A stretch of DNA of 64,000 nt from Strongylocentrotus droebachiensis (GCA_035222895.1 JAVYIG010002739.1:62001-126000), one strand, 5' to 3'; positions 35,151-46,285 are shown, numbered from the stretch's first letter. The notes: generated from the sequence alone by a model not told the origin. Numbers and translations are program-made.

Positions 35151-36995
35151 AAAAATGAAAAGAATATCGCAGATTCGAATTGTAGAAATAATAAATCCAC
35201 AAGAAAAATGATCTCAAATCAAAAACATGTCAAAGAAGATTTCTGTCAGAATATAAATTCAATGAAAGATTGTTCCAAGACTTGACATAAATCATGTTAA
35301 GGTAGAAGTATGATCCTTTAAATGTAACAATCTAAGAAAATGAAATTTCGAGGTGTGTTCCAGTTCGGCTTGTAAATAGGCATGTTTTTGAACAATTTCA
35401 GGGAATCTTAAATTATCTTTACAGGGTGTACTTTACTGTTCCAGGCAAGATATATATAAGCTGAAAGAGAAATGTTGGCGTGTGTCACAGGAGGGATTGA
35501 ACGCCACCTCCCTCAGTTTATATTACAAGACATATTTGAATAATCGTACTGCTTATAGACTTTCTGCGTACAAAAAAGTGTAGAAATAAGTTAATAAATA
35601 TAATTAAAATTTGTCAAATATAAGTATTTCAAAGAAAGCTTTGTAGATGCTGAATGTGATACTAAACAAACATGGACAATTATAAATGTTTTTTTTTTGG
35701 CACAAAGTCTAAGAAAAGTGAAATTCAAAGTACTTTGCAATATAATAATGAAACTATTGATAATGATACAGATATATGTGAATCTTTTAACGAGGTACAC
35801 AATTGATATCATCTCTTGATATTCCTATTGGCGATTTATCTGAAGTAAAACAAATATAATGCTTTTTCCCTCCTGTTACTCCCAAAGAGATAATAAACAT
35901 TGTAGATAAATAAAAGAGTTACAGATATTGCGGGTTTTACCGTGTTGATGTTAATGATGGTGAAATGGATTTTTCATTTGATATGTTATCCATTGTGTGC
36001 AATATTCAATTCTCTATTGGAAACCGGGATCGTACCAGATCAGCTGAAAATTGCTCAGATTATTCCTACATTTAAAAATGGTTCTAAAACTGAAATATCC
36101 TATTAAAGACCTATATCACTCCTTCAAGTATTCTCTAAGGTAATACAAAGAGCTGTGTATAATTGCTTTTATTTCTTTTTGAATCTACATATTATGGATA
36201 ATTGACAATTTGGATTTCGAACAGGGCATTCCACATCCTCTGCTTCAGCTGATTTTACGTGCCAAGTTTATCAAGTTAAAACAAAATAAGAAGTCAAGAT
36301 GGGATTGTTTTTAGACCTAAGCATGGCCTTTGATACTCTAGATCATAATATTATACTTGCCAAATTATTCAATTACGGAATTCGTGGTGCGTTGTTAAAT
36401 TGGTTTAAGAGTTATTTAACAAACAGTAAACAGTTTGTCCAAATTAAAGGTAATACTTCGTCTATACAAACAGCTGTATGTGTGGTGCCTATAGGTTCTA
36501 TATTAGGCCTTCTTTTATTTATTCTTTCTATAAACAACATGTGCAATATATCGGACAAATTAAAATGTATCTTATTTGCAGACAACACCAGTGTTTATGA
36601 CAAATGAAAATATTCAAACTTTACAACAAGAATTTGGTAATGAAGTAAACAAGCTATTACATTTGCTTTCTTTGAATAAATTAATATTTAAACTTAATAA
36701 AATTAGCTACATGGTACCTACCGAAAAAGAACATCGATTTTAATGAGGTTGATCTTCAGGTGAATAATCCCGACTTCCTACGTATATCAGTTCAGTTCAT
36801 TTATTTCAATCATAAATCCATAACATAATATGTAATAAGTAATATGAAACATTCATAATCTTCCAATTCTGGAATTCAGAAATTGGAGACCAAAAAGGAA
36901 GTTTGAAAAACTTGTAAGTATAATAGTCCCCTGACATAAATAATAAATAACGAGATTACATGGTTGTACACGTTACTACAACATCCTCTCCAAGC

Positions 36996-37125
36996 GCTAT
37001 AGTTCTTCTTAGAACTATAAGCTAAGAAAGATAACCAACATACTCTTTCGAGACTATACCAACAGTCCTTTTCAGGACTACACACCCTCAGGAAAGATTA
37101 CCGGGAGTCCTTTTCAGGACCCTTA
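36996..37125 (+). other. four histone-3'-stem-loop-like hairpins
   Basis: Two perfect 6-bp/4-nt hairpins, AGTTCT-TCTT-AGAACT (37001-37016) and AGTCCT-TTTC-AGGACT (37064-37079), alternate with degenerate ones at 37041-37056 and 37106-37121. Loop TTTC, a closing T-A pair and G-C as second pair fit the replication-dependent histone mRNA stem-loop, apart from the first pair (A-T for G-C). After the first and third hairpins come purine boxes CTAAGAAAGA (37022) and CAGGAAAGA (37089), like the histone downstream element CAAGAAAGA. The layout is a duplicated unit of about 63 bp. No histone coding sequence is nearby, and the host retroposon runs on the opposite strand, so function is unproven. Confidence 0.45.
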
Positions 37126-37128
37126 AAT

Positions 37129-37129
<1 letters not shown>

Positions 37130-37166
<37 letters not shown>
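37130..37166. repeat. (CT)n microsatellite
   Basis: CT dinucleotide run of about 35 bp. Confidence 0.9.
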
Positions 37167-37169
<3 letters not shown>

Positions 37170-37243
37170 TGGTGCACCCGCAAGCCTACTGTATAACATT
37201 AACAATATATAAATAAGATAGTACACATTATACACACTGATGA

Positions 37244-37280
37244 ACACACACACACACACACACACCATACACACACACAT
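37244..37280. repeat. (CA)n microsatellite
   Basis: CA dinucleotide run interrupted once. Confidence 0.9.
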
Positions 37281-38290
37281 GCATGGTACATTGCAAGGTA
37301 GGACAAGTTTAAAGAAAGAGTTAAGGAAAATAAGAAGAGACCAACTGTCTCTTCAATAGAACTTTAAAGGATGATATAGTCGTGCATAATGTTAGCTTAT
37401 CAAACAAATTACTCGGAATAGAAATCGATTCTAAATTGTAATGGATTGAACAAACTGGTACTGTCTGCAACAAGATCTCAACAAATATTGACATTTTTAA
37501 CAAACTTAGATTTCTACAAAAATGTGTTTTAAGAACTTGTTAAAATTCGTTAATTCTTCCTTATGTATATAACTGTGCTGAACTTTTGGCCATTACAAGC
37601 CAAAACAATCTGAACAAAATACTGAAAATGCAAAAGAAAGCCATCCGCTTAATTTCAAATTCACACTACAGAGCTCATTCGAAACATATATGTTTAACAT
37701 TAGAGCTTCTCATTGTATTTTATATCTGTAAATATCATATTGCAGTCTTCATATACGTGTGTTGAACAGAATCATTACCAAGTGCACTTCTAAAGCATTT
37801 TAGTTTGAATTCGAGTTTTTGTGAGCATAGAAACCATACCAATGCATCTAATTTCCACCTACCACAAATTAAAACCACTTTAATGAAAAAGTCAATATCT
37901 TTCAATGGACCAATAATTTGGAATTCCATTCCAATAAAGATAGACAATTGCAAAAGTCTTCAAACTTTTAAACGAAAATACGCAAAGGTGTTTAATTGAA
38001 TCTTATGTGAAATAACTCAGCAGGCTCTCCCCCCCCCCCATTTGTTTTTATTTTCATGCTTCTAACAGTGTGACATTTAATTATAATATTATTATTATTT
38101 TATATGACGGATGGACTCTTGCATACGGACTCGATTCCTTTTTAGCTCATCTCTTCACTCTCATTATGTTATGTTTTTGTTTGGATGTATGATATTTGTG
38201 TATCTTTATTCTGTATTTGTAAATGCTATTGATGTACATATTCTTTATTTTTAATGATGAGTGTAAATAAATGAACTTGAACTTGAACTT

Positions 38291-39674
38291 GACCTCACTT
38301 TTCCAGAACCTCTCTTGCAGTAATTTAGCGACGCCATTTTGTCGTTGATTGACCCAAAATTGACTACCCTTGATTACAAAGCCTTTATAATTTTCAGCTT
38401 TAAAAATGATTTGATGCAATAGGTCACAATTATCAGTTTTAAGTTAAAACTGATTCGGCCTTAACATTGATTTTTGAAATCGAAATCAATTTAAGTTGAT
38501 GAAACACCCCCGGGTAGGCTTCGATCATTCTGTCGCATGAATAGGTTTCCTCATTACCACTCCGAGTGACGGAACGAGGAATTATCGCCATTATTTTGTA
38601 TAATAGTAGTATATACCCTCTTGAAACATTTATATGTTGACCTATTTCCTTCTATGTTTTATCGGTGTTTTCCAAACGAAACCATTGTTCAGATCTACTC
38701 TAGAAGACTAGATTAAAAAGAAATCGGGTACATCATTTTGGTCGGATTGTGAAGAATAGCAGCAGTTAATCACCAGCATTATGGACATGCTCGAATACGA
38801 TTGCCAGCCTCTCAGATTAATTCTTGAAGTTTTTAGCAACTAATTATAAAAAGCTCCATGGTAAGGATTATCCTAGGAAATTTCATGACAAAAAACTTCG
38901 GTTTTTCTTTGGGTTGTTGTGAATCGGGTTGTAATTGGAATTGAATGTATTTTGGGGGAATTGAATTAATCAATGAAACCGTTTTGTATATGCATAGCCA
39001 ATACTCGGCGAAATAAGCAAGATCAAAGTGAGCTGTCAAAAAAAGTGAGCTCACTAACACGACTTCTTTATACACATTATAAAGATTAATTAAAACAATG
39101 AAGACAGAAGTGCGTCTTGGAAATTATCAGGGAGTCTAGTTTGAATGTTAAAATGAACGTTGTTAGAGAAACTAGAAGTTAAAACCCGTGTAATAGACCG
39201 CCGGGTGAGCCCCAAAATTCGTCAATTTTGTGACCTCGGCTCGGCTTCTACTTTCTAAATAGTGGATATTATTGAAGAATATATTTTGATATTATAGTCA
39301 CAACTAGTCAAAAGAAAAATGCACACAAGCTCAAAAAATGGAAAAAGGGTGCTTAAAATCATTTTTTTTCACGGAGGTTGTCCAATCACTGTGCATGTAT
39401 CAAGTTACGGTTACAGCGCTTCAAGCTTTTAAGACAATCACAGGCAGTGTTGTGCACGTACCACTGGCGCGCGCTATTTCGAGCTTCCGGTGTAGTAAAC
39501 ATTTCGTCAACAACTGAAAGTTCTACGGATGATTCAGAGGAAAACACAGGTTTTTGTTGTATGCATACAATTTCGACTCACAGTAAGGTGATATTTTTCA
39601 GTGGGAAGAGTTACAGAAAATTCAAGGAGTGGACGTCAGTTTTGGGTTTGAACTAGAAAACAAAATTGCTGCGA
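38291..39674. other. non-coding upstream of the candidate exon
   Basis: The stretch 39180-39215 holds GACCGCCGGGTGAGCCCC, whose complement recurs at 43035-43062. The last 200 bp before 39675 are richer in CpG than their surroundings, compatible with a promoter-proximal region. No TATA box or domain seen. Confidence 0.35.
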
Positions 39675-39802
39675 ATGCGGTCAACTTCGAAGTTCGACTT
39701 CGACTCGTTCGAGCTGCAGGCAGAGCAGTACTCGCCCGGCCCCTCGGGCGGAGGAGTGTACCAGGGAGGTGTTCGAATTGCAACAAGTTCAACAAAAAAG
39801 AG
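39675..39802 (+). CDS. candidate first coding exon of an unknown gene
   Basis: An ATG at 39675 opens a frame of 42 full codons that runs into a good splice donor (AAAAAGAG then GTAGGC). The peptide starts MRSTSKFDFDSFELQAEQYS and continues with a Pro/Gly-rich stretch (GPSGGGVYQGG) and TSSTKK. It has mixed, protein-like composition and is not low-complexity, unlike most frames here, and lies in a locally CpG-rich patch. I do not recognise the protein. No downstream exon can be joined with confidence; the nearest coding-like sequence is the duplicated unit at 41630-42235. A competing frame through the same bases is open for about 69 codons, so the assignment may be wrong. Confidence 0.25.
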
Positions 39803-39876
39803 GTAGGCCTATTTCATTCCGAAGAAATGATTGTATGAACTATTTCAGCATGTTCAGAATAACAATGATCCTATTT

Positions 39877-39916
39877 TCTTCTTCTTCTTCTTCTTCTTCT
39901 TCTTCTTCTTCTTCGT
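39877..39916. repeat. (TTC)n microsatellite
   Basis: About 12 TTC units. Confidence 0.95.
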
Positions 39917-40059
39917 CGAGATAATCTGGCTCCTTCAATACTGATGGTTCTTGCAGATGAAGTAATACTCGGCGTGATTGGGGTGGGCAGGTGGACCATT
40001 ACACCGGGGTTTCCCCCTACTCTTATACGAATTATATATTATACTCTTATACCCTGCAC

Positions 40060-40215
40060 ACGGGGGCCTCCAGTTTACGTCCTATCCGAGAGACGGAGTG
40101 TTTTCCACTTGACATAACCTGCGTCTAATAAGGGAAGGGGCATGTTAACACACAACGCAGGCTTCAGTCATCCGCCTGGGTGGGAGTCGAACCCAGGATC
40201 TTTGTCTATGTCTAT
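40060..40215 (-). mobile_element. SINE-like or other dispersed repeat fragment
   Basis: The minus strand carries GATCCTGGGTTCGACTCCCA (near 40202-40183), which contains a tRNA B-box-like GGTTCGACTCC. GGGGGCCTCCAGTTTACGTC and CCTATCCGAGAGACGGAG lie further along. No A box is convincing, so a SINE is only one possibility. Confidence 0.35.
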
Positions 40216-40492
40216 TTCCCGGCCCTAAACGTTACAACTAGAATATTAAAAAAGAGAATCTAGAAGTCTAGATTAGAGTATTTACCGGGTAATTTCTACT
40301 TTCTAAAGAAATTCTATGCTCTCGAAATTGAGGCCTAGCTAGCCAAATTAATAAGTGGTTGGTCAAGTCAAATTGGATACGGGTCAGGCATGATTCTATA
40401 CTACATTAGTACAGATCAGGTCTTCATAATTAATGTGGGTGTTTATTGTCCACATATCGATTACGGTATCGTCTGAGAACAGCGTACTGGTG

Positions 40493-40531
40493 TTTTTTTT
40501 TTTTTTTTTTTTGGGGGGGGGGGGGGGGGCC
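40493..40531. repeat. T-run plus G-run
   Basis: About 19 T followed by about 17 G, then CCTGGGGATACTG. Homopolymer-tag structure similar to the other poly-G loci. Confidence 0.85.
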
Positions 40532-41163
40532 TGGGGATACTGTCCCCCTAAATTTCCACAATCAAAGTGTTTTATTTTTCTTTCTTTTTTTGCATGTTTG
40601 AAAAATTCTGCATAGTGAGGCCCACAGTCCCCGTCAATATTTGACACATTTGAATTAATACGCCACTTGTGTTGGAGAATGAGCCTTGCCCTTGCCCTTG
40701 TGATCTTTTTATTCATGATGAAAAATGTATTACAGTACCTATGCCCTCCATGCTCTACAAAAGAAAAAAGTCATAACAAAATATGTGACACCTCCTTACG
40801 TTTTCTAATAAGCAGTTCTGAATAATTTTCATTGTTAGTGTCACTGATGTCCAGTCCGTTTACTTCCAGTTGGAGACAGTAACCAGTCAGCACAGATATT
40901 TTTTCAATTTGATGATAGTTATATGCTAGATTCGACTCATACTGTAGGTTTTGTATTGATGAATACCTCAGTATGTCTGTCTCGTAGAACTATAGACCTA
41001 TTCTTTTTTAATAAATAGTATTAAATGACCCTTGCTTTTATTCATTTTCAATAAAGGTATGTCCAACCAGGATACCATGCGGGCTGCTACAGGCACTTCT
41101 GCAACATAACAACAATGAAATGAGCACAGATCAAGGCAAAGAAGGAACAATATTTAACTCATA
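40532..41163. other. non-coding, no gene seen
   Basis: Nothing recognised. Confidence 0.35.
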
Positions 41164-41620
41164 CAGCCTTTTCACACACAGCTAAAATTCTATAAACATG
41201 ATTAGTATAAACGTGTTTGAAACGTGTTTAAACTAATCACGAGCCTTTCACACACAGAAATTTCGTTGCGATCGTTAATCGTTTCGTGATTAACTACTGC
41301 TCGTAAAATGCGCAGTAGTGCCATTGCGCATTGAAGGTCAGGTCATATCAAACAGAGCGGTCGCTCCATCCAGTTTAAACACGTTTAAACACGAAAAACC
41401 TTTCACACACAAAATGTCAAGCTCTCTAGATACGAACTTCGTATCGGCAGCCTGCTTTTAGGGGCGTATGCATCGCGACTTCGTATCTATCCCAACATCG
41501 TATAAAGGATGTTCACACTGGGAATTTTTTTCTATAAACATGTTTAAAACTGTTGAGTTAAACACGTTGATTCTAATCATCTCTGGAAACGATGAATTTT
41601 AGCTGTGTGTGAAAAGGCTG
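41164..41620. mobile_element. MITE with 27-bp perfect terminal inverted repeats
   Basis: The left end begins CAGCCTTTTCACACACAGCT and is perfectly complementary over 27 bp to the right end (41594-41620). The subterminal motif CCTTTCACACACA recurs inside near 41246 and 41399, a pattern of transposase-binding subterminal repeats. 457 bp, no coding sequence. No clear target-site duplication; CAG ends would fit hAT-, EnSpm/CACTA- or Chapaev-like families. Perfect ends imply recent activity. Confidence 0.9.
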
Positions 41621-41629
41621 ATTGTATGT

Positions 41630-42235
41630 CACATTACTTGTAAATGTAAAGCTTTTTTCAGGAAATTCAATGTAAAGACCTTTCTTGTGCTGCTCTCTTT
41701 TGCCAATTTCCGCCAGATTCGATAAAGCAGATAACTTTTATAAAATGGTATTTAGACACATGTATGAAATTACCTGCTGGAGATTTTAAAGAACATGTTT
41801 TTATTCACAATGTATATTTTTTTTATTTTTTTTTACTAAAACATACATACGTGTAGTAATGCTTTTTGAGCAATCGCTTGAAAGAAATATTTGTTATTGA
41901 AAATATTACTTGTAAATGTAAAGCCTTTTTTGGAAATTCAATTTAAAGACCTTTCTTGCGATGATCTATTTTGCCAATTTCCGCCAGATTCGATAAAGCA
42001 GATAACTTTTACTAAATGGCATTTGGAAAAATGTATGAAATTACCTGCTGGAAATTTTAAACAACATAATTTAGATATATATATTAGACTGAAGAAGAAT
42101 AGCAGAGGCTGCGACCCTGCCATCCATGAATATATATTTTTTTGTATCTACAATGTATATTTGATTTGAATTTTTGCTAAAACAAACATACATGTAATCG
42201 CTTGAAAGTATTTTTTGTTATTGACAATATTGTAA
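41630..42235 (+). repeat. tandem duplication (~274-bp step) with coding-like core
   Basis: Two copies start at ATTACTTGTAAATGTAAAG (41633 and 41908) and share about 200 bp. Each encodes a similar open stretch: KDLSC-x2-LFCQFPPDSIKQITF, then KW, then C-MKLPAG-F. The second copy runs on to RLKKNSRGCDPAIHEY before a stop. A splice-acceptor-like TTTTTTCAG precedes copy 1. The conserved Cys and Trp positions suggest a small domain, but I do not recognise it. It may be a duplicated exon or part of a transposon gene. Confidence 0.45.
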
Positions 42236-42489
42236 TGTGAATTTACAATGTGTTGTATAACTGATGATGAATCATTTCTCTACATCAACCCGAAGAGCAG
42301 TATCCATGTAGTCAAGCAGGCTTACATGTACTTATTAGTGACCATTTTTGGGGGAATGAGATATTAATGAGACATAATTTGATGTGAAACCAGATTATAC
42401 TTGATCAAACATGCCTTACAAACTTATATTGTGATTTATTTTATTTAAAGATATGCCATGCCCTGAAATATATATTTAAGGGTATGACA
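42236..42489. other. non-coding, no gene seen
   Basis: Nothing recognised. Confidence 0.35.
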
Positions 42490-42782
42490 TAGAAAGAGAT
42501 AAAGAGGTGGGAAAGAGTGAGAGGGGAGAGGGGATGGGAAAGAGAGAGGAGTTAAGGAAACGAGAGAAAGGGAGGGAATGGGATGAAGAGTGAGAGAGGG
42601 GAGTGAAGAAAGATGAAGAAAGAGACGAAGAGAGAGAGAGGGGGATGAGGAAAAAGGGGGGGGGGGGCGAGAATGAGAGGGGATAAGGAGAAAAAGAGAA
42701 GGGGATTAGGAAAGAGAGAGAAAGGAAAGAAATGAGGACAGAGGGGAAAGGGAAGGAATGAGGAAAGAGGGAAAGGGGAATA
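42490..42782. repeat. purine-rich (GA) tract
   Basis: About 290 bp almost entirely A and G with a 12-G run near 42657. The Pro/Ser/Phe-rich frame on the other strand is a product of composition. Confidence 0.9.
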
Positions 42783-43429
42783 TTTTGACTGCACTGGAGC
42801 TATGCTCGATATCAATACAAGTCATTCTCCTATAGCATAACACACAACTGTCTCAGACTGGACCCAAGAGGGCGTTTGTCATATGTATTACAAATTAATC
42901 TGGACATTATTAATTTGTGTGCAATTTGTTCTACTGACGAGTTGCACCATCATCTTCAGTATATTTGTTTACACATTAGAGGTCATTTTCAAGTAGATGC
43001 CGAGGATGGGTCACAAAACACAACAAATAAGGCACTTTTGAGGGTTCACCCGGCGGTCTATAAATACATTACACTGTAACAACTATTTATGAATTCAAAT
43101 TGAAATTTTATTTTGTTGTAACTGCATACAAAACACGAATAAATAATCTTGCATTTGCCATTTCACATTTTCCTTCTTTTTCGCACGTTTGTAGCAATGA
43201 TGAATTGCAGTGTAGTCCTGGTTGTTGGATGATTTTCTCATTTGCGTTAGGAAGTTTAGTTCTTGCGCCCATGTTCATCCAACCTATTAGCAATATATTT
43301 TTTCTAAACCTAAATATAGCCCCTCTAGAGCTGAAAAGCAAAAAAACAACATATCTAAATATCAAGATGACGTGAACTGTGAACAAAATGTCTATCCATA
43401 TATTCTGACCAAGCCTTAACGTATGTAGG
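42783..43429. other. non-coding; possible inverted partner of 39190
   Basis: GGGTTCACCCGGCGGTCTAT at 43041 is the near-complement of the 39190 sequence. Overlapping frames at 42876-43386 have no recognised domain. Confidence 0.35.
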
Positions 43430-43640
43430 TTTGACCTTAGTTCGCGCGTGACCTCAGTTCGCTATATCGACAAATCGGCCACACTTAGATAATCTGATAC
43501 CATCAATGGAAAAAGGAACCGACAATTACCCAAACATGTAATTTCCTTTGAAATTGGGTGTGAAATTATGAATATATTCACAAAAGATAAGGAATTTTTG
43601 TTGTTTTTCGTGTCCGTTCTAAAAAGTTTAAACTTGCAAA
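43430..43640 (+). repeat. dispersed repeat shared with 16013-16215
   Basis: A double TGACCT-AGTTCGC motif (TTGACCTTAGTTCGC and GTGACCTCAGTTCGC), then AATCTGATACCATCAAT, then GTGAAATTATGAATATATTC, in the same order as at 16013. Confidence 0.7.
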
Positions 43641-44004
43641 TAAAGGTCTAGGAAGATGACATCAAAATGTAAGTTGCAAATTATGCAATTATTTTATATG
43701 TTATGGATCAAGTTTTTGTTTAAATCTAACTTAATGTCTGTGTACGAATTATGGTCACGTCTTCGTATGACTCTTTCGTCAGTTGCAGCGCATTCCGATC
43801 CGACATCAAATTTGGAGATAGCGATATCTCCTGAATTATTCTACGATAAATGTTATAGTTGCACCCACTTGTAGATTAAAGTTTTGCCGTCTATATGGTA
43901 ATAATTAAACTAATTACATTTGAGAAGAATTATGACAATTCAGGGATCAAATATGACATTCCTAACATTTGTTAATAACGTTAAACCCAGGAATACTACA
44001 CTGT

Positions 44005-45444
44005 ACAGTGTTAGTACAAGCATTACAAAACATTACAAAACTGCAAATTAAAAAAATTAAAAAAATTGTTGAATAAAAAACGCTCAACCATGGTTAAAAA
44101 TGTAGTGTTTATCAAAATTTGCTTTAAATCTTGCGTTGGTTAAAAACTGTGTGGATCAAAACTATTCCTTTTAAACTATGATGGTAAAGTCTAACTCGTT
44201 GGCAAACATAATGGGAACCCAGCATGGATTAAAAACAAAATTCCGACCGTATTGATAGCTCCCTCCCGATTAAAGTTTATTAAACGTTGATTAAAGTATT
44301 GGTCAAGTGACCCAACGAACGATCGAAGCTCGTAGATAGCTAGCGCGATCGCTCGACACATATTTACACATGCAATATATACGCGTGCAACTACATTTAA
44401 AAAAACACGGTGGAGGGTGTCGTGAAGACGCTGAAGGAATGGGGGTTTGAACGGTATTATCTTCGTGTTTTCAGGTAAGAAATAATTGTTATATCATCAT
44501 CATCAACTCTAATATTGTAGGGAATTAGAAGTGAAATAAGGTTCTTGCTCAAATCAAAAACGATTTGTGTCCCGTAGGCTATACGTAGCTCAACCAGAAA
44601 GTAACTTTTTACTTGCACCATTATGTTAGTATTGTACCATTCACCTGGCTCTCGTAAGCACACACACCCACACACACTCATCAGTCTGCAAGAATCTTCA
44701 ACTGTGAAGGGGCAGACCCAAATAAGAAGTGTATTACGGATCACCTACCCAAATTGCATGCATGAATGATGACTTCCTTAAAACAACGTATAATTGTATC
44801 TAATTGTTTAAAACAAATAAATAAATAAGAATAAGATGTCATCATGAAGTGAAACGTCTTTAACATGCATCCAATTTGGGTAGGTCATCCGTTACACTTA
44901 CTGTTTGAGCTACAACCTACGGGCCCAGGACACAACATTTTGTTATTTGAGCAAGAACTTATTTCACTTCTTCCTTACAATCTTAGCATTGCTGATAATC
45001 ATATTAAAATAATTCCTCACCTGCAAACACGAGGATAACACATCCAAACCCCGTATGTTTAACCAACAGTGGTTATAACTGTAACCAACAACCCACTAAA
45101 GTTTAACCAACATCGTGTCAATCAAAACAGAATTAACCTACAATGGTTACAATTTTAAACAACGAACCACGTACGTTTAACCACCATCATGTATATTAGC
45201 ATCGAACAAAGCATAAATAACCAACTAAAGGTTAAATTTTAATCAACACTATTTTAACAAAAATTGAGCATATTTTGTTTAATTAATAAACGATTAAAAA
45301 TTGTAATCAACCACAGTTTTAATTTTAATCGACAGGCCGTTGGTCAAAGTTTAACCAACAGTTGAGTGATTCATATAGTAATCTGTGGTTGATTAAAATT
45401 TTAACCAACTTCGTTTAAAATGTTAATACTTGTTCTAACAGTGT
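44005..45444. mobile_element. 1.44-kb foldback element
   Basis: The ends are ACAGTGTTAGTACAAGCATT (44005) and the complement of ACACTGTTAGAACAAGTATT (45444). Inner arms pair over long stretches: GAAGTGAAATAAGGTTCTTG against CAAGAACTTATTTCACTTC, and ACCTACCCAAATTG-CATGCA against TGCATCCAATTTGGGTAGGT, centred near 44815. Outer parts are rich in TTGGTTAAA/TTTAACCAA. No protein domain inside, so non-autonomous. Confidence 0.8.
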
Positions 45445-45864
45445 ACAAAGTGGTGTATATATGAAGTGGATCATATGTGGTTATGATGGTAAGCAAACAT
45501 TAATCTGGTAATTGGGACTGATTTGCCCAGAGTAGGCAAATCAATATTAGGCCCCCCAAAAACAAAAAAAACATGTTTAGCGTTCTGCTTTTTTTTAAAA
45601 AATAGGAAGGAGGAGGCCCTTTTTTTCTTCTTTCTTTCAAAATGGCCGCTCAAAATGGCCGCTCGGTACATTTTCCCTGACAGTTGGGGTATTTTTCAAG
45701 ATTGCCATAGATCCATTTTAGCGTTTTTAGTGTTTTTGTGTTTTTCATGTTTTTTGTCTTTAAATTATTATTTAATAAACAAACAAATAGGAGGCGGCCC
45801 CAAAAAAGGAAGCGGGCGGGGAGGCTAAACATGCAAAGGCGTCGCCAAAGGGGAGGTGTGGGGG
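45445..45864. other. non-coding, no gene seen
   Basis: AAATGGCCGCTC duplicated at 45641 and 45653. T-rich region. A G-run lies at 45858-45876. Confidence 0.4.
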
Positions 45865-45904
45865 GGGGGGGGGGGTGCGATACCCTCCACCTGTCAGAAT
45901 ATTG

Positions 45905-46285
45905 TCGGTAAAGTTGCGCTGCCGTCGGGAAAAAAGAGAAAAGGGGGAGGGAAAACAAGAGAGGGAAAAAAAGAGAGGGGAAAAAATGAGAGGGAAAAAA
46001 AAGAGAGGGGAAAAAAAGAGAGGGAAAAAAAGAGAGGGAAAGGGAAAGAAAAAAAAAGAAAAAAGGAAAAGAAAAGAAAGGGAAGAAAGGAAAAGAGAGG
46101 AAAAAAAAGAGAAGAGAGAAAGAGAAAAAAAAGAAAAAGAGGGAGGATAGAAAAGAAAGGAAAAGAAAGAAGAGAAAGAAAAGGAATAAAAGAAGAAAAA
46201 AGAGTAAAAGGGAAACAAAAGAAACGGGGAATGAAAGAGAGGAGAGGGAGGGGAGGTAAGAGCATGAAAGAGGAGTAGTGGGAGT
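45905..46285. repeat. 380-bp polypurine tract
   Basis: Nearly uninterrupted A/G on the plus strand, with GAGAGGGAAAAAAA units repeated six to seven times at 45958-46040. Long frames on both strands (Lys/Arg/Glu-rich or Phe/Ser/Leu/Pro-rich) come from composition and are not genes. Such tracts can form triplex DNA. Confidence 0.9.

Larger units (their letters stand above)
36786..37325 (-). mobile_element. retroposon-like insertion inside the LINE
   Basis: This segment interrupts the reverse transcriptase. Its minus strand ends GAAATAAATGAACTGAACTG, an AATAAA signal followed by an AACTG repeat, like the 3' tail of a LINE or SINE; this gives the orientation. It carries the hairpin array at 36996-37125, a CT run and a CA run. 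No protein domain found; boundaries are approximate and no target-site duplication was identified. Confidence 0.6.
35515..38290 (+). pseudogene. CR1-like LINE, RT region, split by an insertion
   Basis: The linker begins at about 35515 (YYKTYLNNRTAYRLSAYKK). RT motifs follow: PISLLQVFSKVIQRAV, FGFRTGHSTSSASADF, LDLSMAFDTLDHNIILAKLF (motif A intact), VPIGSILGLLLFILSINN (motif B; normally VPQGSILGPLLF, so Gln and Pro are lost) and CILFADNTSVYDK (motif C; FADD changed to FADN). After an insertion at about 36786-37325 the protein resumes with SNKLLGIEIDSKL and ends with IWNSIPIKIDNCKSLQTFKR. The 3' end is AATAAATGAACTTGAACTTG at about 38266, a CTTGAA-repeat tail. Multiple stops and frameshifts. 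Confidence 0.85.
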
